Under the pieces are notes generated by a model. That model was not told the origin of the DNA. It saw nothing but the letters and a program-made list of their open reading frames with translations, and did not search any database. DNA of 39,414 bases, from positions 79,818 through 119,231 of the forward strand of contig CALREZ010000001.1 of NCBI GenBank assembly GCA_943356445.1, in the 5' to 3' direction. Both the position numbers and the translations under genes were made by a program. Below are positions 1-7,205 of this stretch, piece after piece (positions within the stretch are counted from its first letter, which is position 1; every line of letters starts with the position of its first letter). This stretch comes from Candidatus Nomurabacteria bacterium. Lineage in GTDB: Bacteria > Patescibacteriota > Minisyncoccia > Phycocordibacterales > CAIJYI01.

Positions 1-531
1 GATAAAAGCGGGGCTGGTTTCGGAAGCGCCGGAAACGGCGTCAATACGGGCGCTTTGAGCGCTGATAGCTTCGGATCTGAGAATCGGCAAAGCGTAGGAA
101 TTGACCTGATAAGAATTTCCGCGATTCGGGTATTGCAAGAAAACAACATCAACCAATTTTCCTCCTTTGATAACCGCTTGTACCTGCACGTCTCCGTAGT
201 ATTGAGCGACGGCTTTTCCCGAGTAGTTTCCATTTTTATATTTTCCTGTTGCATTCGTCGGCGGCGCGGGTGGGGTTGTTGCCGGTATTGGGGTTGGTGT
301 TACATTTCTCCCTGAAAAATCATCGCCTTCTTCGCCGTCATCTCCAAAAATTCTTGGTATGACTTTGACGATTGAGGGGGTTGACGGGGCAGGGGTTTCG
401 GGTGTTGGAGGAGGAGTATTGCCGGCTGATTTTGCGTCTTGAAGCGCAGTGTTTGAGAGAACGGTCTTTTGGCTCAGAGAAAAAGCCGTAAAAGAAAGGA
501 TTAAAAATAATGAAAGATACAGTTTCTTCAT
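1..531 (-). CDS. Secreted FMN-binding domain protein (3' end missing)
   Basis: The minus strand is open from an ATG at 531 to the window edge, giving 177 residues with no stop. The N-terminus (MKKLYLSLFLILSFTAF) is a signal peptide or anchor. Residues about 38-96 form a Pro/Thr/Asp-rich linker. From about residue 98 the sequence matches the FMN_bind family: YKNGNYSG, YYGDVQVQAVIKGGKLVDV, FLQYPN and AQSARID. The final visible residues contain D164-A-V-S-G-A-S170, which fits the D-x-x-(S/T)-G-A-(S/T) motif in which the last Ser/Thr carries FMN attached by ApbE. The protein is therefore probably an extracytoplasmic flavin electron carrier. That role is known for the family and inferred here. Only the last few residues of the domain should be missing. 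It is divergent from the gene at 715. Confidence 0.85.
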   Translation of the reverse strand, partial: MKKLYLSLFLILSFTAFSLSQKTVLSNTALQDAKSAGNTPPPTPETPAPSTPSIVKVIPRIFGDDGEEGDDFSGRNVTPTPIPATTPPAPPTNATGKYKNGNYSGKAVAQYYGDVQVQAVIKGGKLVDVVFLQYPNRGNSYQVNSYALPILRSEAISAQSARIDAVSGASETSPAFI

Positions 532-562
532 ATGATAAAAATGTTGAATTTTATATCTCTCT

Positions 563-591
563 AGTATAGCTCTTTGGGTTAAAAAAGTTAA
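563..591 (-). promoter_or_regulatory. Promoter for the FMN-binding protein gene
   Basis: On the minus strand, TTAACT (591-586) and TATACT (568-563) are 17 bp apart, about 31 nt before the ATG. No SD is seen. Confidence 0.55.
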
Positions 592-714
592 GACGGCGAT
601 ATGGTTTTTCCCATTTTTGGCCCTCTTGCGTTTTAAAACCTAAATGCTTTAATAAGGGAAGTCCGGGGATGACCCCATCAAAAACTTTTATATAGAATAA
701 GTCATTACATTTTT

Positions 715-2037
715 ATGGCTAAGAAAAAGAGAGTTATTATCATAGGAGCGGCGGGAAGAGATTTTCATAATTTTAATACCATGTATCGCAATGACGATAC
801 GGTAGAAGTGGTTGCGTTTACCGCGGCTCAGATCCCGGGAATCGCGGATCGCAAATATCCTCCGGAACTTGCGGGGAAATTATACAAGAAAGGCATTCAA
901 ATTGAAGACGAGAAAAATTTGGAAAAACTTATCGTTGACCTGAAGGTTGATGAATGCGTGCTTTCTTACAGCGACCTTCCGTATGATACGGTCATGCACC
1001 TCGCTTCTCGCGTTATGGCGGCAGGGGCGAAATTCTCCATGTTCGGAATTAACGGGACGATGATCAAAAGCAAGAAGCCGATGATTGCGGTGGTTGCCGT
1101 TCGCACCGGTTGCGGAAAAAGTCAGACGACTCGCAGAATCGTGGAAATTTTGCGTGAAGCAAAAAAGCGCGTTACCTCCGTTCGTCATCCGATGCCGTAT
1201 GGAGATTTGGTCGCGCAAAAAGTTCAGCGTTACGCGAAACTGGAAGACCTTACAAAGTACGAGTGCACGATTGAAGAGATGGAAGAATATGAACCCCATA
1301 TCAATATGGGAAGCATTATCTACGCCGGAGTTGATTACGGAGAGATTTTGAAGAAAGCGGAAAAAGAATCAGATGTCATTATCTGGGACGGAGGAAACAA
1401 CGATATGTCATTCTACAAACCCGACCTTACCGTTACGGTGGTTGACCCGTTCAGACCGGGACATGAAATAAAATACTATCCGGGCGAAGTGAATTTCCGC
1501 TTGGCTGATGTTATTGTCATCAACAAAACCGATTCGGCAAAGCCCGAAGATGTGGAAATAATCGTAGAGAATGCCAAGAAATACAATCCGAAAGCAAAAA
1601 TCATCAAGGCGGAATCAACTCTTACAGTGGAAAATCCCGAAATCATCAAAGGCAAGCGCGTGCTCGTTATTGAAGACGGCCCGACTTTGACGCATGGCGA
1701 AATGAGGATCGGCGCCGGTACGGTAGCGGCCGAAAGATTGGGCGCGAAGGAACTCGTTGACCCGAGAGAATATGCCGTTCGTTCCATCAAAGCGACTTTT
1801 GAAAAATATCCGGGAATCGGCAAACTTTTGCCGGCTATGGGATACGGAGACAAACAGATCAAAGACCTGGAAGAAACCATCAATAAGGTAGACTGCGATG
1901 CCGTTGTTATCGCGACCCCGATTGATCTTTCTCGTTTCGTGAAAATCAATAAACCGATGACGAGAGTGAAATATGATTTGTCTGAAGAGGGGAAGAAAGA
2001 GCTGAAGGCGGTACTGAAAAGCAAAAAATTCATTTAA
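715..2037 (+). CDS. Cyclic 2,3-diphosphoglycerate synthetase-like GTPase family protein
   Basis: This 440-residue protein belongs to the predicted-GTPase family that includes archaeal cyclic 2,3-diphosphoglycerate synthetase (COG2403). Residues 1-120 form a Rossmann-like domain (VIIIGAAGRD near the start). A P-loop, RTGCGKSQ, lies around residues 130-137. A conserved block IIWDGGNND follows, then an NKTD at 270-273 that resembles the guanine-specificity motif. The length is close to that of the characterised archaeal enzyme. Assignment to the family is good, but the true reaction in bacteria is unknown to me. Only 5 nt separate it from the carbamate kinase gene, so the two are very likely cotranscribed, and a transcarbamylase gene follows. 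That context suggests a role in carbamoyl-phosphate or phosphoglycerate chemistry (inference). The ATG at 715 has no SD. Confidence 0.8.
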   Translation: MAKKKRVIIIGAAGRDFHNFNTMYRNDDTVEVVAFTAAQIPGIADRKYPPELAGKLYKKGIQIEDEKNLEKLIVDLKVDECVLSYSDLPYDTVMHLASRVMAAGAKFSMFGINGTMIKSKKPMIAVVAVRTGCGKSQTTRRIVEILREAKKRVTSVRHPMPYGDLVAQKVQRYAKLEDLTKYECTIEEMEEYEPHINMGSIIYAGVDYGEILKKAEKESDVIIWDGGNNDMSFYKPDLTVTVVDPFRPGHEIKYYPGEVNFRLADVIVINKTDSAKPEDVEIIVENAKKYNPKAKIIKAESTLTVENPEIIKGKRVLVIEDGPTLTHGEMRIGAGTVAAERLGAKELVDPREYAVRSIKATFEKYPGIGKLLPAMGYGDKQIKDLEETINKVDCDAVVIATPIDLSRFVKINKPMTRVKYDLSEEGKKELKAVLKSKKFI

Positions 2038-2042
2038 TCTGT

Positions 2043-2993
2043 ATGGCGAAAAAGAAAAGAATCATCATCGCTCTCGGCGGTAATGCCATTCAATTAAAAG
2101 GGGAGAAGGGTACGCACGAAGAATCGCTGGCGAATGTTCGCGCGACCATGAAAGCCATTGCTCCGATTGCGCTCGCTAAAACCTACGAGGTTATCATTAC
2201 CCATGGCAATGGCCCGCAAGTCGGGAACCTCCTCATTCAAAATGCCGCGGGAAAATCATCTGTTCCCGAGATGCCTTTGTTCTTGTGCGATGCCATGAGT
2301 CAGGGCGAAATCGGATATTGGATGGAGCAGTCTCTCGGAGATTTTTTTGATGCGAAGGGAAGCAAAAAACATATCGTTACCGTTCTCACGCAGGTAGTGG
2401 TAAAAAAGAATGATTCCGCGTTCAAAAACCCGTCCAAACCGGTAGGGTCTTTTTATTCAAAAGAGGAAGCCGAAAAGATCCAGACTGAAAACGGATTTTC
2501 TTTTAAGGAAGATGCCGGGAGAGGTTTCCGGCGAGTGGTTCCTTCTCCTAATCCTGTTGATGTCGTAGAAACGGACGTGGTACGCGACTTGGTTGCCAGC
2601 GGTCATATCGTCGTTGCCGGCGGAGGCGGAGGAATTCCTGTTGTTTGGAAAGGGAAGCGGCTGGAAGGCGTTGATGCCGTAATAGATAAAGATAAGACGA
2701 CCGCATTGCTGGGAGATCTTCTGAAAGCGGATTTGTTCGTCATTCTCACTGCTGTTGAAGAAGTCCGTTTGAACTTCGGAAAACCGGATGAAGAGAAACT
2801 GGGAACGATTGCGGTAAAAGAAGCGAAAAAATATCTCAAAGAAGGCCACTTCGCCGAAGGAAGCATGAAGCCGAAAATTGAAGCGGCGATACAATTTCTC
2901 GCGGGAGGAAACAAAAGGAAAGTTTTGATCACGACCGCAGAAGCGCTGACTAAAGCATTGGAAGGGAATGCTGGGACGTGGATTATCAATTAA
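2043..2993 (+). CDS. arcC: Carbamate kinase
   Basis: Carbamate kinase interconverts carbamoyl phosphate plus ADP with carbamate plus ATP, and usually makes ATP in fermentative organisms. At 316 residues it has the usual family length. Diagnostic blocks are IIIALGGNAI at the N-terminus, ITHGNGPQVGNLL near residue 57, GRGFRRVVPSPNP, VVAGGGGGIPVV, GVDAVIDKD, and the C-terminal GHFAEGSMKPKIEAA. The last block normally reads GSMGPK, so a Lys replaces Gly. The gene sits between the cDPGS-like gene and a transcarbamylase gene. No arginine deiminase gene is in the window, so the source of the carbamoyl group is not shown. No SD precedes the ATG. Confidence 0.95.
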   Translation: MAKKKRIIIALGGNAIQLKGEKGTHEESLANVRATMKAIAPIALAKTYEVIITHGNGPQVGNLLIQNAAGKSSVPEMPLFLCDAMSQGEIGYWMEQSLGDFFDAKGSKKHIVTVLTQVVVKKNDSAFKNPSKPVGSFYSKEEAEKIQTENGFSFKEDAGRGFRRVVPSPNPVDVVETDVVRDLVASGHIVVAGGGGGIPVVWKGKRLEGVDAVIDKDKTTALLGDLLKADLFVILTAVEEVRLNFGKPDEEKLGTIAVKEAKKYLKEGHFAEGSMKPKIEAAIQFLAGGNKRKVLITTAEALTKALEGNAGTWIIN

Positions 2994-3069
2994 GAAAAAA
3001 GTTAAAAGTAAAAAGAAAAAAGCATGTCGGCGTTATCGTCCCTTTTTACTTTCAACTTTTTTCTTTTAA
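2990..3069 (+). repeat. Intergenic purine/pyrimidine hairpin element A
   Basis: The left arm at 2990-3015 (TTAAG, A-run, GTTAAAAGTAAAAAG) pairs almost completely with the right arm at 3042-3069 (CTTTTTACTTTCAAC, T-run, CTTTTAA), with one two-base gap and one mismatch. The 26-nt loop at 3016-3041 contains CGGCGTTATCGTCC. The left arm overlaps the arcC stop codon. Three similar elements lie at 5232-5308, 28284-28378 and 35446-35511. Confidence 0.7.
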
Positions 3070-3081
3070 CTTAACAATATT

Positions 3082-4035
3082 ATGAAACACATACTTTCAT
3101 TAAAGGATCAATCAAAAAAGGATATTCTTGATATTCTGGCAATGGCGCAAGCAGTGAAGAAAAAACGAAAAGCGGGTAAACTCACCAACCTACTTCCGAA
3201 CAAAACTTTGGTCATGCTTTTCCAGAAAGGCTCTACTCGCACCCGCCTTTCTTTTGAGGCGGCAATGACGGAACTTGGCGGGCATTCCATTTTTTTGGAT
3301 GCGAAAACCACGCAGTTCGCTCTGACGGATTTCAAAGATGAAATCAAAGCGGTGATGCGTTTCGGTTCAGTGCTCATGTTCCGCGCGATGAAGGCGGCCG
3401 ATGTGCAAGTTGCTGCGGATCAGGACCAGATTCCGGTCATAGATGCGTGCAGTGAGAAATATCATCCGGCGCAGGCTCTTTCCGATATTTTGACGATGGT
3501 TGAACATTCCGGCAGTTTGAAAAAAGTGAAAAAGATCGTTTGGCTCGGGATTGAAAACAACGTTTCCAATACTTTGATGCTTGCTTGCGCGAAACTCGGC
3601 ATTAAGGTCGTCATTGTTGCTCCTGAAGTAAACAAAGACAGCGTTGACCCAGAACTTAACAAAATAGCGGAAGCGACCGGAAACGTCTCGCGAACGCTTG
3701 ACCTGAAAGAAGCGCTCAAAGATGCGGACTATGTTCATACCGATACATGGATGGATATGGAATTCTTTGAGAACGGAAAAGTGAAACCTTCTTTCCAAGA
3801 TGAATATGATCGCAGGAAAAAAGTTTTTATGCCGTATCAATTGAATGCAAAGCTTATTGATACCTATGCGCCGAAAGCAAAGATCATGCACTGCATGCCA
3901 TGTCATGTCGGATACGAGATCTCCCGCGATGCGATTGATCATAAAAATTCCGTTATCTTTGATCAGGCGGAAAACAGAATGCACGCACAGAAAGCAATGA
4001 TCCTCTGGCTCCTCGGAAAGAAAGTCGCGAAATAA
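3082..4035 (+). CDS. Ornithine-carbamoyltransferase-family transcarbamylase, substrate uncertain
   Basis: This is a 317-residue member of the aspartate/ornithine carbamoyltransferase fold. Carbamoyl-phosphate binding is intact: S51-T-R-T-R55, H128-P-A-Q131 and H270-C-M-P with Cys271 at the catalytic cysteine position, plus the C-terminal FDQAENRMHAQKA block. The second-substrate site is not canonical. Ornithine enzymes have D-x-x-x-S-M-G, whereas here residues 221-227 are D-T-W-M-D-M-E, replacing Ser by Asp225 and Gly by Glu227. The usual GES/DT loop is also replaced by ALTDFKDEI. The Asn region (ENNVSNTL, 158-165) is kept. I therefore do not name it argF or arcB. With carbamate kinase upstream it may run in the phosphorolytic direction to feed ATP synthesis (inference). 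Confidence 0.85.
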   Translation: MKHILSLKDQSKKDILDILAMAQAVKKKRKAGKLTNLLPNKTLVMLFQKGSTRTRLSFEAAMTELGGHSIFLDAKTTQFALTDFKDEIKAVMRFGSVLMFRAMKAADVQVAADQDQIPVIDACSEKYHPAQALSDILTMVEHSGSLKKVKKIVWLGIENNVSNTLMLACAKLGIKVVIVAPEVNKDSVDPELNKIAEATGNVSRTLDLKEALKDADYVHTDTWMDMEFFENGKVKPSFQDEYDRRKKVFMPYQLNAKLIDTYAPKAKIMHCMPCHVGYEISRDAIDHKNSVIFDQAENRMHAQKAMILWLLGKKVAK

Positions 4036-4044
4036 GGAATCTGA

Positions 4045-4076
4045 AAAATGCCTCCGTTTCAGAACGGAGGCATTTT
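4045..4076 (+). terminator. Rho-independent-type terminator after the transcarbamylase
   Basis: A 14-bp perfect stem, AAAATGCCTCCGTT with AACGGAGGCATTTT, closes on a TCAG loop 9 nt after the stop codon. The U-rich part is inside the distal stem arm. Confidence 0.8.
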
Positions 4077-4102
4077 GCATGAGTGCAAAGGTTGACGCGA
4101 GA

Positions 4103-4111
4103 TGGTATACT
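4103..4111 (+). promoter_or_regulatory. Extended -10 promoter for the receiver gene
   Basis: TGGTATACT is a TGn-extended -10. The start codon is 35 nt downstream. No -35 hexamer is seen at the right distance. Confidence 0.5.
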
Positions 4112-4146
4112 GTTCCCATAAGATTATTTGCGTAACATTTTGAAGT

Positions 4147-4521
4147 ATGGACAAAAAAAAGATTCTTATCGTCGATGATGAAGTGGCTCTCAGACGCGCC
4201 CTCATTGATTCTCTGAAAACGGAAGGGGATTTTGAACTTTTGGAAGCCGGCGACGGAGAAGTGGCTTTGGATATCATCAGAAAAGAACATCCGAATCTTG
4301 TTTTGCTTGATATTGCCATGCCGAAGATGGACGGAATGGAAATGGCGAGAAGAGCCCAAGCTGAGAATCTTCTTGAAAAAACAAAAATAATTTTTCTCAC
4401 CAATTCCACCGATATAACGCAAATAGCCACCGCGGTAGAAGTCGGTTCGTCCGATTATCTCATTAAAGCCGACTGGGATATTAAAGATATCGTCGGACGA
4501 GTACTGGAAAAACTGAAATAA
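4147..4521 (+). CDS. Stand-alone response regulator receiver protein (CheY-like)
   Basis: The 124 residues make one complete receiver domain and nothing else. The acidic pocket is D10-D11-E12, the phospho-acceptor is D55 in LVLLDIAMPKMDG, the switch Thr is T85 in IIFLTNS and the conserved Lys is K107 in DYLIKAD. There is no DNA-binding or enzymatic output domain, so it must act by protein contact, or as a phosphate carrier for an unseen histidine kinase. No kinase gene is adjacent. It follows a strong terminator and has its own extended -10, and rsmI follows 30 nt later, possibly on the same transcript. Confidence 0.9.
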   Translation: MDKKKILIVDDEVALRRALIDSLKTEGDFELLEAGDGEVALDIIRKEHPNLVLLDIAMPKMDGMEMARRAQAENLLEKTKIIFLTNSTDITQIATAVEVGSSDYLIKADWDIKDIVGRVLEKLK

Positions 4522-4551
4522 AAATTCTGTCGTTCATAAAGCCTATTTACC

Positions 4552-5226
4552 ATGTCTATTCTTTATATTATCGCTACGCCGATCGGGAACCTGGAAGATA
4601 TTACGCTCCGGGCTATTCGGATATTGGGAGAAGTTGATGCAATTCTCTGCGAGGATACGCGGACGACGGCGAAGCTGCTGCAAAAATATGAGATACAAAA
4701 GACGCTTATTTCCTACCACTCGCACAGCAAGCTTTCCAAAGTGGAAAAAGTTTTTGAACTTTTGGAAGAAGGAAAAAACCTTGCGCTCGTTTCTGATGCC
4801 GGAACTCCCTGCATCTCGGATCCCGGAGTTATGCTGGTTCAGCAGGTAAGAGAAAAATTCGGTTCTGATGTAACGGTCATTCCCGTACCCGGGCCTTCGG
4901 CCGTTATCTCCGCGCTTTCGGCAAGCGGACTGCCCAGTTCGGAATTTCTTTTTCTGGGATTTCTTCCTCACAAAAAGGGAAGAGAAACATTGTTCAAAGA
5001 AATCGCCGTCTCGGAAAGAACGGTTGCTTTTTATGAATCTCCGCATCGGATAGTAAAAGCTTTGGAGTCTCTGCAAAAATTCGCTCCGGGAAAAAAGATT
5101 GTTGTCGCGCGCGAACTTACGAAGATATATGAAGAATTTATTTCCGGAACCGCAGAAGAACTGCTTGCTCATTTTGAGTCTCATAAAGACACGGTACGCG
5201 GTGAATTTGTGGTGATGGTGAAGTAG
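4552..5226 (+). CDS. rsmI: 16S rRNA (cytidine-1402-2'-O)-methyltransferase
   Basis: RsmI uses SAM to 2'-O-methylate C1402 in the decoding centre of 16S rRNA. The sequence is a clear member of the tetrapyrrole-methylase fold: LYIIATPIGNLEDITLRA at the N-terminus, CEDTRTTAKLL, LVSDAGTPCISDPG, the PVPGPSAVISALSASGLP block, and the family-specific YESPHRI and ARELTKIYEEF. The length of 224 residues is at the short end for the family, because the C-terminal extension found in Proteobacteria is absent. No SD and no convincing own promoter are seen, so it is likely cotranscribed with the receiver gene. Confidence 0.95.
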   Translation: MSILYIIATPIGNLEDITLRAIRILGEVDAILCEDTRTTAKLLQKYEIQKTLISYHSHSKLSKVEKVFELLEEGKNLALVSDAGTPCISDPGVMLVQQVREKFGSDVTVIPVPGPSAVISALSASGLPSSEFLFLGFLPHKKGRETLFKEIAVSERTVAFYESPHRIVKALESLQKFAPGKKIVVARELTKIYEEFISGTAEELLAHFESHKDTVRGEFVVMVK

Positions 5227-5231
5227 AAACG

Positions 5232-5308
5232 AATAAAAAATAATAAAATAGAAAAATTATCGCTATCGGTGTAATTTTCCTATTTTTCTATTTTATTATT
5301 TTCTTATT
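5232..5308 (+). repeat. Intergenic purine/pyrimidine hairpin element B
   Basis: The left arm at 5232-5257 (AATAAAAAATAATAAAATAG...) matches the reverse complement of 5282-5308 with a single one-base gap. The loop at 5258-5281 is 24 nt and contains CTATCGGTGTAATTTTCC. Compared with loop A, TCGGnGTnATnnTCC is shared. It starts 5 nt after the rsmI stop codon and ends just before a promoter. Confidence 0.7.
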
Positions 5309-5310
5309 TT

Positions 5311-5319
5311 TGATATACT
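5311..5319 (+). promoter_or_regulatory. Extended -10 TGATATACT, leaderless arrangement
   Basis: The -10 TATACT ends 6 nt before the ATG at 5326, which puts the expected transcription start at or next to the initiation codon. Confidence 0.6.
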
Positions 5320-5325
5320 TAAAAC

Positions 5326-5559
5326 ATGAAAAAGTCTATTGCCGCTTTGGCGCTCCTCATCGTAATTGCCGCGCAAGACGGATTTCCCGAGACGTGGAAA
5401 TATCGTTTTATTACCCTTGCGGCGCTTCTTATCATTGCGCTTGTTCTTATCCCGAGAAAGGATCCCGTCGTACTGTTGAAGAAAAAAGAGATCAGCACTT
5501 TTACTGAAAATGCTCCGGAGGGAAAAGAAAAAGAAGAATCAAAAATTTCCCATGCGTAG
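5326..5559 (+). CDS. Small membrane protein, unknown
   Basis: I do not recognise a family for this 77-residue protein. Two hydrophobic stretches (about residues 4-15 and 27-43) flank a short polar loop. A charged, Lys/Glu-rich cytoplasmic-looking tail runs from residue 45 to 77. The start at 5326 is supported by the promoter 6 nt upstream. The stop codon overlaps the best start of the following glycosidase gene (ATGCGTAG at 5552-5559), so the two are probably translationally coupled and may work together at the envelope. Confidence 0.6.
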   Translation: MKKSIAALALLIVIAAQDGFPETWKYRFITLAALLIIALVLIPRKDPVVLLKKKEISTFTENAPEGKEKEESKISHA

Positions 5560-6757
5560 ATTTTCGCATGCATCATCTCAAAAAGAACACGTGGTGGGGG
5601 GCATTTTTTTGATTGCCTCCATAGCCTTTTTTTATGCCGGAGCGACCTCGGTTATTTTATCCGTTACGCGCAACGCTCCCATAAAGAATCTTTTATTGTC
5701 CTCAAACGCTACCAGCACGGAATTGTTTGAAACGATTCCGGAAGTGGAAATGTATCCTCCCGTTACTCATGTTCAGACACCCGCCGCCGTTAAAGCCGCT
5801 TATATGTCCGCTTGCGTAGCCAGCACGCCTTCTCTTCGCGATAAAGTGATTCATTTGATCAACACGACCGAGATCAATTCGCTTGTTCTTGATATTAAAG
5901 ATTCAACCGGCGTTGTTTCATATAAGACGGATAACCCATCGCTCCAGACTACTCTCTCTGAAGGATGCCGTATTTCACACCTCCGAGAACTGATTGCCAC
6001 TCTCCATAAAAATAACGTGTATGTCATCGGCAGAATTGCGGTTTTTCAAGACGCCTTCCGGGCGGAACAGCAGCCGGATATCGCCATAAAAAGCAAAACA
6101 TCCGGACGCGTATGGGAAGATAGCGCGGGGAAAGCTTGGATTGATCCGAGCTCTGCCGACATGTGGGAATACACTGCTGCTCTGGCGAAGGACGCATATT
6201 CGCAAGGATTTGATGAGATAAATTTTGACTATATTCGTTTTCCTTCCGACGGGAAACTTCAAGACATGGTTTTTCCGATCTCCGGCAATACTCCGAAAGA
6301 GGCGGTTACGAAAAGTTTTTTTGAATACTTGAGCAATGAAATGAGAACGGCCGGGATTACGACCTCCGCGGACGTTTTCGGTATGACGACCACATCCGAG
6401 GACGATCTTAATATCGGGCAGGAACTTGCAATTGTTCTTCAGAATTTTGATTATGTCGCGCCGATGGTGTATCCGTCGCACTATCCGAAAGGTTTCGGCG
6501 GATGGGCGAATCCGAACGCGCACCCGTATGATGTTATCTATTTTGTCATGAAAGCGGGGGCTGATCGCGCCATAGCCGGGGGGACTTCGCCCCTCAAACT
6601 TCGTCCATGGCTTCAGGATTTTACTCTCGGAGCCCCCACATACGGAAAAAAAGAAGTGGAAGATCAAATACGGGCGACGTATGATGCCGGACTGACGAGC
6701 TGGATGCTGTGGGATCCTTCCAATAAATATGCGGGAGGTGCGTTGCTTCCCGAGTAG
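5552..6757 (+). CDS. DUF4015 family putative glycoside hydrolase, membrane-anchored
   Basis: I chose the ATG at 5552, giving 401 residues, because it overlaps the upstream stop and leads straight into a basic N-terminus and one transmembrane anchor (about residues 15-37). An upstream ATG at 5510 would add only charged residues. The body matches the DUF4015 TIM-barrel family (PF13200): IKAAYMSACVAS-type opening, LVLDIKDSTGVVSY, VYVIGRIAVFQD, a WIDPSSADMWEY segment, GFDEINFDYIRFPSDG with acidic residues at strand ends, and FDYVAPMVYPSHYP. It ends with WMLWDPSNKYAGG. The family is thought to act on extracellular polysaccharide, but the substrate is not established. The barrel should lie outside the membrane. 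Confidence 0.85.
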   Translation: MRRFSHASSQKEHVVGGIFLIASIAFFYAGATSVILSVTRNAPIKNLLLSSNATSTELFETIPEVEMYPPVTHVQTPAAVKAAYMSACVASTPSLRDKVIHLINTTEINSLVLDIKDSTGVVSYKTDNPSLQTTLSEGCRISHLRELIATLHKNNVYVIGRIAVFQDAFRAEQQPDIAIKSKTSGRVWEDSAGKAWIDPSSADMWEYTAALAKDAYSQGFDEINFDYIRFPSDGKLQDMVFPISGNTPKEAVTKSFFEYLSNEMRTAGITTSADVFGMTTTSEDDLNIGQELAIVLQNFDYVAPMVYPSHYPKGFGGWANPNAHPYDVIYFVMKAGADRAIAGGTSPLKLRPWLQDFTLGAPTYGKKEVEDQIRATYDAGLTSWMLWDPSNKYAGGALLPE

Positions 6758-6763
6758 ACTAAC

Positions 6764-6812
6764 TTGACATATTTTGTTTAATGAGATACTGTGTGGGTTG
6801 GAATACCCGCAC
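6764..6812 (+). promoter_or_regulatory. Consensus -35 promoter and leader hairpin for the 6836 gene
   Basis: TTGACA (6764-6769) lies 17 bp before TACTGT (6787-6792), or 15 bp before GATACT. The leader then has an 8-bp hairpin, GTGTGGGT (6791-6798) with ACCCGCAC (6805-6812), followed by CATTGTTTTTA and the SD AGAGGAG. Confidence 0.65.
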
Positions 6813-6835
6813 ATTGTTTTTAGAGGAGACGCGGA

Positions 6836-7132
6836 ATGGCAAGAAAGACAGATCCACGGTTATTGTTTTTAGTTGATAAAACGAATAGCCAACTTTACAA
6901 AGAATTGGAAAGTTTTGCTGAAGAATTTTCCGCGGAAGTAGCTTTTCATACGATTTGGTTGGAAAAGAACCAAGTAGAGGTCCTCTTTTCCTTTAAGAAT
7001 GGTAACGACGACCAACTCGTAGAATTTCTTTGGAATGTCGCCCGGTACTTTAAAAATGGAACGTACCCTGCGATAGAAAAGGTCACTTACCAGGAGATTA
7101 AACTGCACCCGTTGCTTACTTCTGTATCATGA
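6836..7132 (+). CDS. Small soluble protein of unknown function, SD-led
   Basis: I do not recognise this 98-residue protein. It has no signal peptide or membrane segment and is predicted soluble, with an amphipathic helix near residues 18-32 (SQLYKELESFAEEF) and alternating strand-like segments afterwards (VEVLFSFKNGNDDQLVEFL). It has a strong SD (AGAGGAG, about 8 nt before the ATG), a good TTGACA -35 and its own terminator, so it is a monocistronic unit. These traits differ from the neighbouring housekeeping genes, which have no SD. Confidence 0.65.
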   Translation: MARKTDPRLLFLVDKTNSQLYKELESFAEEFSAEVAFHTIWLEKNQVEVLFSFKNGNDDQLVEFLWNVARYFKNGTYPAIEKVTYQEIKLHPLLTSVS

Positions 7133-7148
7133 CACCATCAAGAGCCTC

Positions 7149-7177
7149 GCCCCGTTATCGGGAGCGGGGCTTTTTTT
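7149..7177 (+). terminator. Terminator after the 6836 gene
   Basis: GCCCCG (7149-7154) and CGGGGC (7165-7170) form a GC-rich stem followed by seven T. Confidence 0.8.
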
Positions 7178-7191
7178 ATCGGCGGGAACGG

Positions 7192-7199
7192 TGTATCCT
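7192..7199 (+). promoter_or_regulatory. Leaderless-type -10 before murB
   Basis: TGTATCCT contains the -10 TATCCT (7194-7199), 6 nt before the ATG at 7206. This placement argues against the GTG at 7191 as the start, since that codon overlaps the -10. Confidence 0.45.
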
Positions 7200-7205
7200 G
7201 AAATC

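Noticed and set aside
55-315. Plus-strand ORF of 86 codons near the left edge
   Set aside because: It lies antisense to the FMN-binding protein, which has a signal peptide and clear family motifs in an open minus-strand frame.
3367-4422. Minus-strand ORF of 351 codons across the transcarbamylase gene
   Set aside because: It runs through a strong terminator and antisense to two clear genes.
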